From NCBI RefSeq assembly GCF_900607235.1, contig NZ_LR027859.1, forward strand, positions 100,551 through 164,550: DNA of 64,000 nucleotides, given 5' to 3'. The notes under the pieces were generated by a model. It saw only the letters and a list, made by a program, of their open reading frames with translations. It was not told the origin of the DNA and searched no databases. Made by a program: the position numbers and the translations under genes. Numbering within the stretch: the stretch's first letter is position 1; every line of letters starts with the position of its first letter. The stretch is from Olivibacter jilunii. GTDB lineage: Bacteria; Bacteroidota; Bacteroidia; Sphingobacteriales; Sphingobacteriaceae. This document shows positions 56,909 through 64,000 of this stretch, one piece after another.

Positions 56909-57964
56909 TTAATCCCTATCCTTCGAGAGTTTTCTTATTTTGAGTGGATTTGCCATCAGTTCTTCCTGTTCTCTTCTTCTCCTGACGATTTTGAGAGCAG
57001 TAAAAATAGCTTCTCTAAAGGATGTTTCTGATGCTTTACTCTTTCCCGCGATATCATAGCCCGTTCCATGGTCGGGAGAGGTTCGGATAACAGGTAATCC
57101 GGCCGTAAAATTGACGCCGTTGTGAAAAGCAATCTGTTTAAACGGAATAAGGCCCTGATCGTGATACATGGCTAATACACCATCGAAGTTTTTATAATTG
57201 TCTCCCGCAAAAAAACCGTCTGCAGCATAGGGCCCAAAAGCAAAAATATCGCGTTCATTGGCTTCTCGTATGGCGGGAAGAATGATTTCAATATCTTCTG
57301 TGCCAATAAGTCCGTTGTCGCCAGCATGAGGATTCAACCCTAAAACGGCAATTTTTGGTTTCTGGATCCAAAAATCTGTTCGCAAACTTGCATTCATCAA
57401 CTCAAGCTTTTTTAGAATGGCTTCTTTTGTAATTGACTTTGCAATTTCGTTGACCGGAATATGCCCAGTAACCACCCCTATTTTCAATTCGTCACTTACC
57501 ATAAACATAAGTGCGTCATCTGCTCCTGTTTTTGCTTGTATATATTCGGTATGCCCTGGAAAAGAGAATGCTTCTTGCTGAATGTTGTGTTTATTTATTG
57601 GAGCCGTGACTAAAACGTCGATTTGGCCATCTATCAAATCTTGAGTCGCCCGTTCTAAGGATAAGAAAGCATATTTTCCTCCTATTTCATTTGACTCTCC
57701 GAGTGTGATTTTGACATCTTCCTGCCAACAATTAATCATATTTGGTCTTTTGTCATGCGCTTGCTCCGGACTATTGATTACATTAAAACTGAAATCGTTG
57801 ACTCCTATTGTTTTGCGGTGAAAAGAAGCAACTTTGGTGTTTCCATATACAATTGGTGTGAAGAAATCTAATATTCTATTATCCGCAAGAGTTTTTATAA
57901 TAATCTCTAGGCCGATTCCATTCACGTCTCCAATAGTTATTCCAACCTTCAGTTTGTCGCTCAT
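56909..57964 (-). CDS. pdxA: 4-hydroxythreonine-4-phosphate dehydrogenase
   Basis: A 351-residue NAD enzyme of pyridoxal phosphate synthesis. KVGITIGDVNGIGLEII, TAPINKHNIQQEAFSFPGHT and MYHDQGLIPFKQIAF with SPDHGTGYDIAGK, including the metal-binding His residues, match PdxA. I chose ATG 57964; an in-frame ATG at 58018 would lie at or upstream of the promoter I see (57988-58018) and adds 18 unmatched residues. Confidence 0.95.
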   Translation of the reverse strand: MSDKLKVGITIGDVNGIGLEIIIKTLADNRILDFFTPIVYGNTKVASFHRKTIGVNDFSFNVINSPEQAHDKRPNMINCWQEDVKITLGESNEIGGKYAFLSLERATQDLIDGQIDVLVTAPINKHNIQQEAFSFPGHTEYIQAKTGADDALMFMVSDELKIGVVTGHIPVNEIAKSITKEAILKKLELMNASLRTDFWIQKPKIAVLGLNPHAGDNGLIGTEDIEIILPAIREANERDIFAFGPYAADGFFAGDNYKNFDGVLAMYHDQGLIPFKQIAFHNGVNFTAGLPVIRTSPDHGTGYDIAGKSKASETSFREAIFTALKIVRRRREQEELMANPLKIRKLSKDRD

Positions 57965-57987
57965 ATTAACTGCTTCTTTTAATAGGC

Positions 57988-58018
57988 CAAACTTATGTAA
58001 AATTGAACTTATATGCAA
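57988..58018 (-). promoter_or_regulatory. Promoter of pdxA
   Basis: Read on the minus strand: TTG (58018-58016), 20 bases, TAAGTTTG (57995-57988). Transcription should start near 57982, about 18 bases before ATG 57964. Confidence 0.65.
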
Positions 58019-58144
58019 TTCGGATAATGCTGCTTAAAACAATTATTAGACAGAACACAGGAACATGGAACTCTTTTATCTGCCCTTTATGCCAAATTGC
58101 AGGATAAAACTGTTTATCTAAAAGTACATTTAAGCTAATAAATG

Positions 58145-58152
58145 TATCTTTG
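58145..58152 (+). promoter_or_regulatory. Probable -7 element of rsmA
   Basis: TATCTTTG matches TAnnTTTG and ends 19 bases before the ATG at 58172, supporting that start over an in-frame ATG at 58142. Confidence 0.45.
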
Positions 58153-58171
58153 GCGAAAGGTACCATCAAAG

Positions 58172-58954
58172 ATGACAGTAGTTCGCGCGAAGAAACATTT
58201 AGGGCAGCATTTTCTCACGGATAAGAATACAGCAAAGCGCATAGTGAACGCTTTGCGACCCGAGAAGGGTTTTGATAAGGTTTTGGAGGTAGGTCCAGGG
58301 ATGGGGATATTATCAGATTTTCTCCTTGAAGATAAACGATTTGAATCTTGGTTAATTGATTTGGACATAGAATCAGTTGAATTTTTGAAGACTAAGTACC
58401 CCTCACTTGATAAAAGATTAATACATGGCGACTTCTTATTATTAGATTTTGCTTCTGTTTTTCCCGGACCGCTAGCGATCATCGGGAATTTCCCTTATAA
58501 TATATCTTCTCAAATTCTATTTAAAGTGTTAGAGCATAGACATCAGGTTATTGAGTTGGTGGGAATGTTTCAAAAGGAGGTCGCTGAACGCTGCGCGGCG
58601 AAGCCGGGGGGTAAGGATTATGGTATCTTAAGTGTGTTTTTGCAAGCTTATTATGATATTGCTTATCTTTTTACCGTGAAGGCGGGGGCGTTTAACCCAC
58701 CACCAAAAGTTTTATCCGGCGTTATTCGTTTGGAGCGTAATAGCATTGACAGGTTGGCTTGTAACGAAAATCTTTTCCAAAAAATCGTTAAGGCGGGATT
58801 TAACCAACGTCGAAAAACATTACGAAATGCCTTAAGCGTAATAGCTGATAAGGCAAGGATGCCCAATCATCCATTTTTAGATTTGCGTGCCGAGAGGCTA
58901 TCGGTCGACGATTTCATAGAGTTAACGAATGAAATCGAAAAGTCGCTAAAATAA
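58172..58954 (+). CDS. rsmA: 16S rRNA dimethyladenosine transferase RsmA/KsgA
   Basis: A 260-residue SAM-dependent methyltransferase that dimethylates two adenosines near the 3' end of 16S rRNA. VVRAKKHLGQHFLTDKN begins the fold, LEVGPGMGILSDFLL is the SAM loop, and GNFPYNISSQILFKVLE is the catalytic NxPY-type motif IV. I start it at ATG 58172 since homologues begin just before RAKKxLGQHFL. The 2-hydroxyacid dehydrogenase follows after 8 bases. Confidence 0.96.
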   Translation: MTVVRAKKHLGQHFLTDKNTAKRIVNALRPEKGFDKVLEVGPGMGILSDFLLEDKRFESWLIDLDIESVEFLKTKYPSLDKRLIHGDFLLLDFASVFPGPLAIIGNFPYNISSQILFKVLEHRHQVIELVGMFQKEVAERCAAKPGGKDYGILSVFLQAYYDIAYLFTVKAGAFNPPPKVLSGVIRLERNSIDRLACNENLFQKIVKAGFNQRRKTLRNALSVIADKARMPNHPFLDLRAERLSVDDFIELTNEIEKSLK

Positions 58955-58962
58955 ATATTGTA

Positions 58963-59937
58963 ATGGCTCAAAAAGACAATTCTTTTATGTGGAGAGTTTT
59001 GGTTGTAGACGATATCCATGGGGTTTTTCTTGATAAATTAAAAAATACAGGGGTGATTTGTGATTATCGTCCTGAGATTACGCGTTTCGAAGCACTTCAA
59101 ATACTTCCTAACTATGAAGTTTTAATTATTCGATCTAAGTTTAGGATCGATGCGGAGGTTCTCCATGTTGCACAGCGGTTGAAATGCATAGGAAGGGCAG
59201 GAGCAGGTATGGACAACATTGATGAGCCTTTAGCGGTAGAGAAAGGTATACAATTATTAAACGCTCCTGAAGGCAACCGGGATGCAGTGGCCGAACATTT
59301 GATAGGTATGTTGCTTGCCATGATGAACAATTTAATTCGGGGAAACGTTCAAATCAGAGAGGGGCAGTGGTTGCGTGAAGCTAATCGAGGCTTTGAATTG
59401 GCGGGACGGACGGTAGGTTTAATTGGCTACGGCAATAACGGACAGGCGATGGCAAGAAAACTCAATGGATTTGGTGTAAAGGTCATAGCGTACGATAAAT
59501 ATAAAACTGGTTTTTCTGATATATATGTGGAAGAAGTTCGTATGGAACAAATGGTGAAACAGGTAGATGTGTTGAGTTTGCATATTCCATTAACACGAGA
59601 AACTCGTAACATGGTGAATGAAGAGTATTTGTCGCAATTCCGTAAGCCGATTTTCTTTCTAAACGGAGCACGAGGTGAAATTGTTGACGTGAACGCTGTG
59701 CTTAAAGGGATAGAGAAAGGTAGAATTTTAGGCGCATCGTTTGATGTCTTGCCAATCGAGGGCTTCCCTGCTTTGACACAAAGCGATTGGTACGAGAAAT
59801 TAAAAATGAACGAGAAGGTGTTGATGAGTCCTCATGTAGCGGGATGGACAGTTGAGTCGTATTATAAAATAGCGGCTATTTTAGCCGATAAGGTAATTGA
59901 ATTTTTTCATGCGAATGAAACTAAACTCCACATATAG
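58963..59937 (+). CDS. D-2-hydroxyacid dehydrogenase (phosphoglycerate dehydrogenase-like)
   Basis: A 324-residue NAD-dependent oxidoreductase. TVGLIGYGNNGQAMARKL is the dinucleotide loop (about residue 146). The catalytic Arg is in NGARGEIVDV, and the His in SPHVAGWTVES. The substrate is not clear from the sequence: it lacks the ACT domain of SerA. It starts 8 bases after rsmA and is co-transcribed with it; a later ATG at 58987 is possible. Confidence 0.9.
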   Translation: MAQKDNSFMWRVLVVDDIHGVFLDKLKNTGVICDYRPEITRFEALQILPNYEVLIIRSKFRIDAEVLHVAQRLKCIGRAGAGMDNIDEPLAVEKGIQLLNAPEGNRDAVAEHLIGMLLAMMNNLIRGNVQIREGQWLREANRGFELAGRTVGLIGYGNNGQAMARKLNGFGVKVIAYDKYKTGFSDIYVEEVRMEQMVKQVDVLSLHIPLTRETRNMVNEEYLSQFRKPIFFLNGARGEIVDVNAVLKGIEKGRILGASFDVLPIEGFPALTQSDWYEKLKMNEKVLMSPHVAGWTVESYYKIAAILADKVIEFFHANETKLHI

Positions 59938-59972
59938 CTTGGATTGAATCGTTTCTGCCTAATAATTTAAGA

Positions 59973-60004
59973 ACGCTGCGATATCCGGAACGACATCACA
60001 GCGT
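59973..60004. terminator. Hairpin between convergent genes
   Basis: AACGCTG (59973-59979) pairs with CAGCGTT (59998-60004); the loop is 18 bases and no T-run follows. A weak candidate for the end of the convergent transcripts. Confidence 0.35.
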
Positions 60005-60030
60005 TGCTATAGCTTTCGGTTTCCTATTAT

Positions 60031-60384
60031 TTAAGCAGAAAAAGAAGTCCCGCATCCGCAAGTGCTGGTTGCGTTAGGATTATTAAATGTGAACCCGCGG
60101 GCATTCAATCCGTTTTGAAAATCAATTTCCATTCCAGCGAGATATAATCCGTGAGCTTTATTCATGAACACTTTAATTCCTGAGATAAGGTATTCCGTAT
60201 CGCCCTCTTTTCTTTGATCAAAACCTAAAATATAATTCATGCCGGCACAACCACCGCCTTCGACGCCGACGCGTAAACCGAAGTCATCTGCAATCTCTTG
60301 CTGTTCCCGGAGCTTCTTCAATTCCTTTACTGCACCTTCGGTCAAGGTTAAGGGTGCAGCACTTGTTATTACTTCTGTACTCAT
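60031..60384 (-). CDS. HesB/IscA family iron-sulfur carrier
   Basis: A 117-residue A-type carrier. The three conserved cysteines lie in GGGCAGMNYIL (one) and STCGCGTSF (two, at the C terminus). It passes Fe-S clusters to target enzymes. Which A-type member (IscA, ErpA or SufA) cannot be set from one sequence; no isc or suf gene is near. Confidence 0.94.
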   Translation of the reverse strand: MSTEVITSAAPLTLTEGAVKELKKLREQQEIADDFGLRVGVEGGGCAGMNYILGFDQRKEGDTEYLISGIKVFMNKAHGLYLAGMEIDFQNGLNARGFTFNNPNATSTCGCGTSFSA

Positions 60385-60474
60385 AATCGTTTCTTTTATT
60401 CGCTTTCCTTTTGAAATTTGAATACTTGTTTACAAAGATACAGGAAATCAGTGTTTTTTCGAAGTGCTATGGCT

Positions 60475-60921
60475 TTATGACCCTTTATTAACAAAGTGAT
60501 TAAGCTCTTGCAGCATCAGTTTCTTTTGCTTCTTTGGGATCAAAACTGTTTCGTTGCTTCTGTAATCGATACATACACATACAGTTTTTGCCTTGGCATG
60601 TGTCGTTAGCTTCCCATTTCGTTTCGAGATCATAAGATACTCCAGTTCGAAACTTTTATTTCCCACTTTTGATGTTCTTATATATACGCGCAGATTATTT
60701 TTGAGCGTTAAAGGACTCAAATAATCAACTTCCGCACGCGCGATAATCACGCCGATTGTATTCCAGTTCCATTTAATCTTTTGGTTCCAATAAATAGTAC
60801 GCGCAATTTCACAATAGGTGAGGTAGTTAGCATTATTGACATGCCTAAAGGCATCAAGATCAACAAAGCGGATCTGAATTGATGTTGAGAACGCAAAATT
60901 GGCTAATTGATTTTCTGTCAT
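60475..60921 (-). CDS. 4HBT-type acyl-CoA thioesterase
   Basis: A 148-residue hotdog-fold thioesterase of the YbgC/FatA-like group. RFVDLDAFRHVNNANYLTYCEIART carries the active-site Asp and the HVNN motif, and the later ARAEVDYLSPL strand fits. It hydrolyses an acyl thioester; the natural substrate is unknown. It precedes the IscA-type gene on the same strand by 90 bases. Confidence 0.92.
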   Translation of the reverse strand: MTENQLANFAFSTSIQIRFVDLDAFRHVNNANYLTYCEIARTIYWNQKIKWNWNTIGVIIARAEVDYLSPLTLKNNLRVYIRTSKVGNKSFELEYLMISKRNGKLTTHAKAKTVCVCIDYRSNETVLIPKKQKKLMLQELNHFVNKGS

Positions 60922-61037
60922 ATTGTCGTTATTTGATGGATTTAAATGACAAAATGTCTTATTGTTTCTGATTTCGCATTATTTGTTTCTGTTGGTATCC
61001 AATTTGAACAAAGTTTGTCAAATAAAAAGTAATAATT

Positions 61038-61043
61038 AGGAGG
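61038..61043 (+). promoter_or_regulatory. Strong Shine-Dalgarno site for hsp20
   Basis: AGGAGG, 8 bases before the ATG at 61052. This strength is uncommon in Bacteroidota, where most genes rely on A-rich leaders. Confidence 0.6.
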
Positions 61044-61051
61044 ACAATATA

Positions 61052-61489
61052 ATGAACATTTCAAGATTTATTGATACGAATAACCGTGTTAAAACCTTTG
61101 ATCCATGGGTAAGTAATTTAATTGACAATCTGTTTTATGATGGATCCGGTCGTAGCTTATCGAAGTTCCCTGCCGTAAACGTTTCTGAGTCAGCGGAGGG
61201 TTTTCATGTTGAATTTGCGGTACCTGGATTTAGTAAAGAAGATTTTAAAATTAGTGTAGAAAAGGATGTTTTAGCTGTTAGTGGCGAGCATAAGGCAGAG
61301 AGTTTAGATGAAGCGAAGCAATATAGCCGCAAAGAGTTTAGTTATAGCTCTTTTAAACGTTCCTTTACTCTGCCAGAGAGTGTAGATGTGAATAAGATCG
61401 AGGCTAATTTCAAAGATGGTGTGCTGACGTTAACTGTAGCAAAGAAAGAAGAAGTGAAACCGGTTGTAAAGGAAATTTCGGTAAAGTAA
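61052..61489 (+). CDS. Small heat-shock protein, Hsp20/alpha-crystallin family
   Basis: A 145-residue ATP-independent chaperone. The alpha-crystallin domain spans about residues 38-140; FPAVNVSESAEGFHVEFAVPG opens it, and the beta-8 motif AxFKDGVLTLTV (EANFKDGVLTLTVAKK) near the C terminus is diagnostic. The C-terminal IxI/V-type tail may be VKEISVK. It has a strong ribosome site and ends in a terminator shared with dnaA. Confidence 0.95.
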   Translation: MNISRFIDTNNRVKTFDPWVSNLIDNLFYDGSGRSLSKFPAVNVSESAEGFHVEFAVPGFSKEDFKISVEKDVLAVSGEHKAESLDEAKQYSRKEFSYSSFKRSFTLPESVDVNKIEANFKDGVLTLTVAKKEEVKPVVKEISVK

Positions 61490-61500
61490 GTTGATGCGAA

Positions 61501-61541
61501 TAAAATAACAAAAGGCCTATACGGCCTTTTGTTATTTTATT
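61501..61541. terminator. Bidirectional terminator between hsp20 and dnaA
   Basis: AATAACAAAAGGCC (about 61504-61516) pairs with GGCCTTTTGTTATT (about 61523-61536), T-rich on both strands, in the gap between convergent genes. Confidence 0.88.
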
Positions 61542-61563
61542 CGCATTTTCGTTCAGAAGGTTT

Positions 61564-62994
61564 TTAACTCATTTTAAGCTTTTTCTGAATGTCCTGCACG
61601 TAAGCTTTAAATTTTTTATCAGTATCTATTAAATCCTCTACCGTTTGGCAGGCGTATATCACGGTAGAATGGTCACGGCCACCGAAGTAAGCCCCAATTG
61701 ATTTAAGAGAAGTTTTAGTGTGATTCTTGGCAAGATACATAGAAATTTGTCTCGCCTGAACGATTTCTCGTTTTCTGGTTTTTGATTTAACCATCTCTAC
61801 AGGAACTTCAAAATATTCACAAACTAGTTTCTGTATGTAGTCAATAGAGATTTCTTTATGCGAATTCTTGATGAAATTCTTTAGCATTGACTTGGCTAAA
61901 TTCAGGTCTATTTCTTTTTTGTTCAATGTCGCTTGCGCTAGTAGCGAAACCATTGCCCCTTCAAGCTCACGGACGTTGTTGTCAATATTGTTAGCCACAT
62001 ATTCCACTACTTCATAGGGGAGTTCAATACCATCTGCATACATTTTTTTCTTGAGGATGGCCATTCTCGTCTCTAAATCGGGTACTTGCATATCGGCCGA
62101 AAGTCCCCACTTGAAACGACTTAACAGCCGCTCTTCTAATCCAGCTAAATCCTTGGGCGCTTTATCCGATGTGAGTATGATCTGTTTGCCTGATTGGTGA
62201 AGGTGATTGAAAATATGAAAGAAAATATCTTGAGTTTTATCTTTTCCTGCAAAATTGTGCACGTCATCCATGATAATCACATCCATTGCCTGATAGAAGT
62301 TGACAAAATCATTGATCGTGTTGTTTTTTAAGGAATCAACAAATTGTTGACAAAACTTTTCACAGGAGACATAGATGACCAACTTGTCTGGCATATGACG
62401 CTTTACTTCATTTCCTATAGCTTGGGCAAGGTGCGTTTTTCCCAAACCGACGCCACCATATATCATGAGTGGATTAAAAGAGGTTCCACCAGGTTTGCTA
62501 GCTACCGCAAAACCTGCTGATCGTGCCAGGCGGTTACAGTCGCCTTCGATAAAATTATCAAATGTATAATTTTGGTTAAGTTGTGGGTCGACTTGAAGCT
62601 TTTTTAACCCGGGGATAACAAATGGATTCTTTATATCTTTATTGAGTGCAACAGGTACGGGGATAGATTGTTTTTTGCCTTCTGCGCCATTCCCATTAGA
62701 GGGCATGTTTGTTGTATAAGGTATGTTTTTATTCGATGACTTTTCTACAACAATGTTATATTCTAGTCGACCATTCTCTCCTAATTGCTTCTTTACCGTT
62801 TTTCGCAATAAGCCAACATAGTGTTCCTCCAACCATTCGTAAAAAAATAAACTGGGTACCTGTATGGTTAATACGTTTCCTTCCAAACGCAAAGCCGATA
62901 TTGGTTCGAACCATGTCTTGAAGCTTTGAGCCGGAATGTTATCTTTGATGATTTCTAGACAGCTATTCCATACACTTGTACTCGTTTTTTCCAT
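61564..62994 (-). CDS. dnaA: Chromosomal replication initiator DnaA
   Basis: A 476-residue AAA+ initiator. The N-terminal domain (WNSCLEIIKDNIPAQSFKTW) is followed by a linker. The Walker A is GGVGLGKTHLAQA (about residue 178), the Walker B is VIIMDDVHNF (about 237), and the C-terminal DNA-binding signature is YFGGRDHSTVIYACQTVEDL. It unwinds the origin after binding DnaA boxes. The start is ATG 62994. One DnaA-box-like 9-mer (63186-63194) lies upstream, which would fit autoregulation, but no origin is evident here. Confidence 0.97.
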   Translation of the reverse strand: MEKTSTSVWNSCLEIIKDNIPAQSFKTWFEPISALRLEGNVLTIQVPSLFFYEWLEEHYVGLLRKTVKKQLGENGRLEYNIVVEKSSNKNIPYTTNMPSNGNGAEGKKQSIPVPVALNKDIKNPFVIPGLKKLQVDPQLNQNYTFDNFIEGDCNRLARSAGFAVASKPGGTSFNPLMIYGGVGLGKTHLAQAIGNEVKRHMPDKLVIYVSCEKFCQQFVDSLKNNTINDFVNFYQAMDVIIMDDVHNFAGKDKTQDIFFHIFNHLHQSGKQIILTSDKAPKDLAGLEERLLSRFKWGLSADMQVPDLETRMAILKKKMYADGIELPYEVVEYVANNIDNNVRELEGAMVSLLAQATLNKKEIDLNLAKSMLKNFIKNSHKEISIDYIQKLVCEYFEVPVEMVKSKTRKREIVQARQISMYLAKNHTKTSLKSIGAYFGGRDHSTVIYACQTVEDLIDTDKKFKAYVQDIQKKLKMS

Positions 62995-63720
62995 ACCGTA
63001 AATTCTAATATTCTGATTATCAATAATCGAAGGTTAAAATGTTAATAACCTATCGGAGAGTCGAAGTTCACAAAAAAAAACAACTAAAAAAATTAAAATT
63101 TAAATAATGTTTTAACTGATTGTTTTATAGTTTATTATATCGTTTATATGCTGTTTATCTATACTTGTTTTTTGGAATGTGAAATTTTTCCACAACCAGA
63201 TAAAGTGTGGTTTTTTTCACCCATGTTTTTGTGCTTTTTTTTGGTAAAAAATGATAGTTGAATTCCCTTCGGTGAGGGTTCTATGTCTGCCATAAATTTC
63301 TCAAATTAATCCTAAAAAAAAAATAAAAATTTAAATTAGCTTTTTCTTTTGTCCCGCTGTTCGATAAGGGAGTTTATGAAGCAGTTTAAAAAATGAGTGA
63401 CTATTATATATAGGCGATAAGATTGGCTATCAATCGCAGCGGACAATTATCATGCTATTTAAATGTCATTTAACAGAGCTTACTTGTCTAGTACTATAAA
63501 AGGTGTTATGAATCTATTCATAGTACCCCTAAATGGAGCTAGATCTTTTTTCGGCGCTGCCTTCCCGCATGGTCTGTAGATCGCGTAAGTACAAATGGTG
63601 CATCAAATAACGAAAGGAGTAAAGGATAAGATACGGCAGGTTCTAAGTTATGCGATTTATGAATGAATCCATATTCAAAGCTTGCATAGCGGGAGGAAAA
63701 AAAACGATTTGATTTCCAGT
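62995..63720. other. 726-base gene-free stretch upstream of dnaA
   Basis: A/T-rich sequence with homopolymer runs (63061-63100 and 63301-63350) and one TTTTCCACA (63186-63194). A 23-codon frame at 63508-63579 is likely chance. I see no convincing gene, and too few DnaA boxes for a standard origin. Confidence 0.5.
63186..63194 (+). promoter_or_regulatory. Single DnaA-box-like 9-mer upstream of dnaA
   Basis: TTTTCCACA matches TTWTNCACA, 192 bases from the dnaA start. It is one isolated site; TTTTTCACC 29 bases on is a near match with one wrong base. Confidence 0.35.
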
Positions 63721-63758
63721 TTGTTGTAAAAAAAGCTGTTGTCCGGGGCGTGAAACAT

Positions 63759-63788
63759 TTGCGGGAACGGCGGAGATTCGTACCTTTG
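63759..63788 (+). promoter_or_regulatory. Upstream stable-RNA-type promoter (P1)
   Basis: TTG at 63759-63761, 19 bases, TACCTTTG at 63781-63788; TCCC begins three bases after the -7 element. This layout repeats at P2 and at the tRNA-Val promoter. It probably serves an rRNA operon beyond the right edge; that is inferred. Confidence 0.65.
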
Positions 63789-63790
63789 CC

Positions 63791-63852
63791 ATCCCGTTCG
63801 GAAGGCGGGCGTTCCGCAAACGAAGGGATGCGGTTGTTTTTTGAGGTACGGA
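63791..63852 (+). terminator. Hairpin and T-run between the two tandem promoters
   Basis: ATCCCGTTCG (63791-63800) can pair with CGAAGGGAT (63821-63829) with one bulge; alternatively CCGCA (63814-63818) pairs with TGCGG (63829-63833). TTGTTTTTTG follows. It could attenuate or end transcripts from P1. Confidence 0.35.
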
Positions 63853-63895
63853 GGTGAACGGCAGGAAGGAGGAAAAAATATTTTAAAAAAATATT

Positions 63896-63925
63896 TTGGA
63901 GAAAAGAAAAAAGCTGTTACCTTTG
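63896..63925 (+). promoter_or_regulatory. Downstream stable-RNA-type promoter (P2)
   Basis: TTG (in TTTTG) at 63896-63898, 19 bases, TACCTTTG at 63918-63925. CTCCC (63928-63932) pairs with GGGAG (63937-63941) at the start of the transcript. A G+C-rich leader runs to the window end without the start of an RNA gene being visible. Confidence 0.7.
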
Positions 63926-64000
63926 CACTCCCAATCGGGAGAGAGGGGACGACGGAACGGGCGCGATGCCCGGGAAGGTGAAAGAAAAAAGCAGGAAGTA

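Noticed and set aside
57965..58018. Longer PdxA start
   Set aside because: The extension overlaps the pdxA promoter and adds residues with no match to the family's N terminus.
63000..63360. Chromosomal origin (oriC) next to dnaA
   Set aside because: Only one DnaA box matches well in the whole upstream gap; a typical origin would show a cluster. The A/T richness alone is not enough.
63508..63579. 23-codon ORF (MNLFIVPLNGARSFFGAAFP...)
   Set aside because: Short, no ribosome site and no recognisable family.

Overview
The window looks like a chromosome segment of a Bacteroidota bacterium of the Sphingobacteriaceae type (Pedobacter, Sphingobacterium or Olivibacter-like; I cannot name the genus). 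Supporting signs are: promoters that fit the Bacteroidota pattern TTG, 19-20 bases, TAnnTTTG; a division cluster with no ddl or murB between murC and ftsQ; a long FtsZ ending in a conserved NNSFLHDNVD-type tail; a eukaryote-like 1137-residue IleS; a single-Cys DksA/TraR protein downstream of ileS; and an A+T-rich composition. Almost all of it is core chromosome. I see no phage, insertion sequence, CRISPR array, toxin-antitoxin pair or defence island.

Layout. 1-8965 (+): the end of the division/cell-wall cluster, murD (cut by the window edge)-ftsW-murG-murC-ftsQ-ftsA-ftsZ, closed by a terminator. 9088-10525 (+): an alpha-oxoamine synthase (sphingolipid/sulfonolipid/KAPA-type) with its own promoter and a 160-base structured leader. 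10623-22564 (-): dapA, ligA, a small membrane protein, acnA, a SIMPL protein, and the ileS-dksA-like-lspA group. 22736-26014 (+): small membrane protein, dgkA-type kinase, recO, an M28 peptidase and a DUF72 protein. 26083-29037: a coiled-coil envelope protein, two identical tRNA-Val genes, a 400-base non-coding stretch, glutathione peroxidase and a BadF-type sugar kinase. 29128-34627 (-): a complete RND efflux system (adaptor, pump, TolC-like channel). 34854-36665 (+): an M61 peptidase. 37479-46401: fatty-acid activation and beta-oxidation (acyl-CoA ligase, MarR regulator, HAD/ECH bifunctional protein, thiolase, acyl-CoA dehydrogenase), with a JmjC-like cupin protein between the ligase and the regulator. 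47392-51751 (-): tatC-rpiB-M28 peptidase-lutB-like. 51979-57964 (-): pdxA, then yceD-rpmF and plsX-fabH-accB-accC, the start of fatty-acid synthesis. 58172-62994: rsmA, a 2-hydroxyacid dehydrogenase, an IscA-type protein, a thioesterase, Hsp20 and dnaA. 62995-64000: about 1 kb without a convincing gene, ending in two tandem stable-RNA-type promoters that probably drive an rRNA operon just past the edge.

How the parts work together. The window joins septum and peptidoglycan assembly (murD to ftsZ), lipid supply (plsX/fabH/accBC, the oxoamine synthase, beta-oxidation) and replication/translation (dnaA, ligA, ileS, tRNA-Val, probable rrn promoters). 

I did not find an obviously new multi-gene system. 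The observations I rate highest are small-scale: a swapped GxHH active-site motif in IleS; three DnaA-box-like 9-mers, two of them in a 13-base tandem repeat, between ftsA and ftsZ; a shared TTTG-N3-TCCC start-site motif at the tRNA-Val promoter and both terminal promoters; a structured leader before the oxoamine synthase; and a possible small-RNA locus after the tRNA-Val pair.
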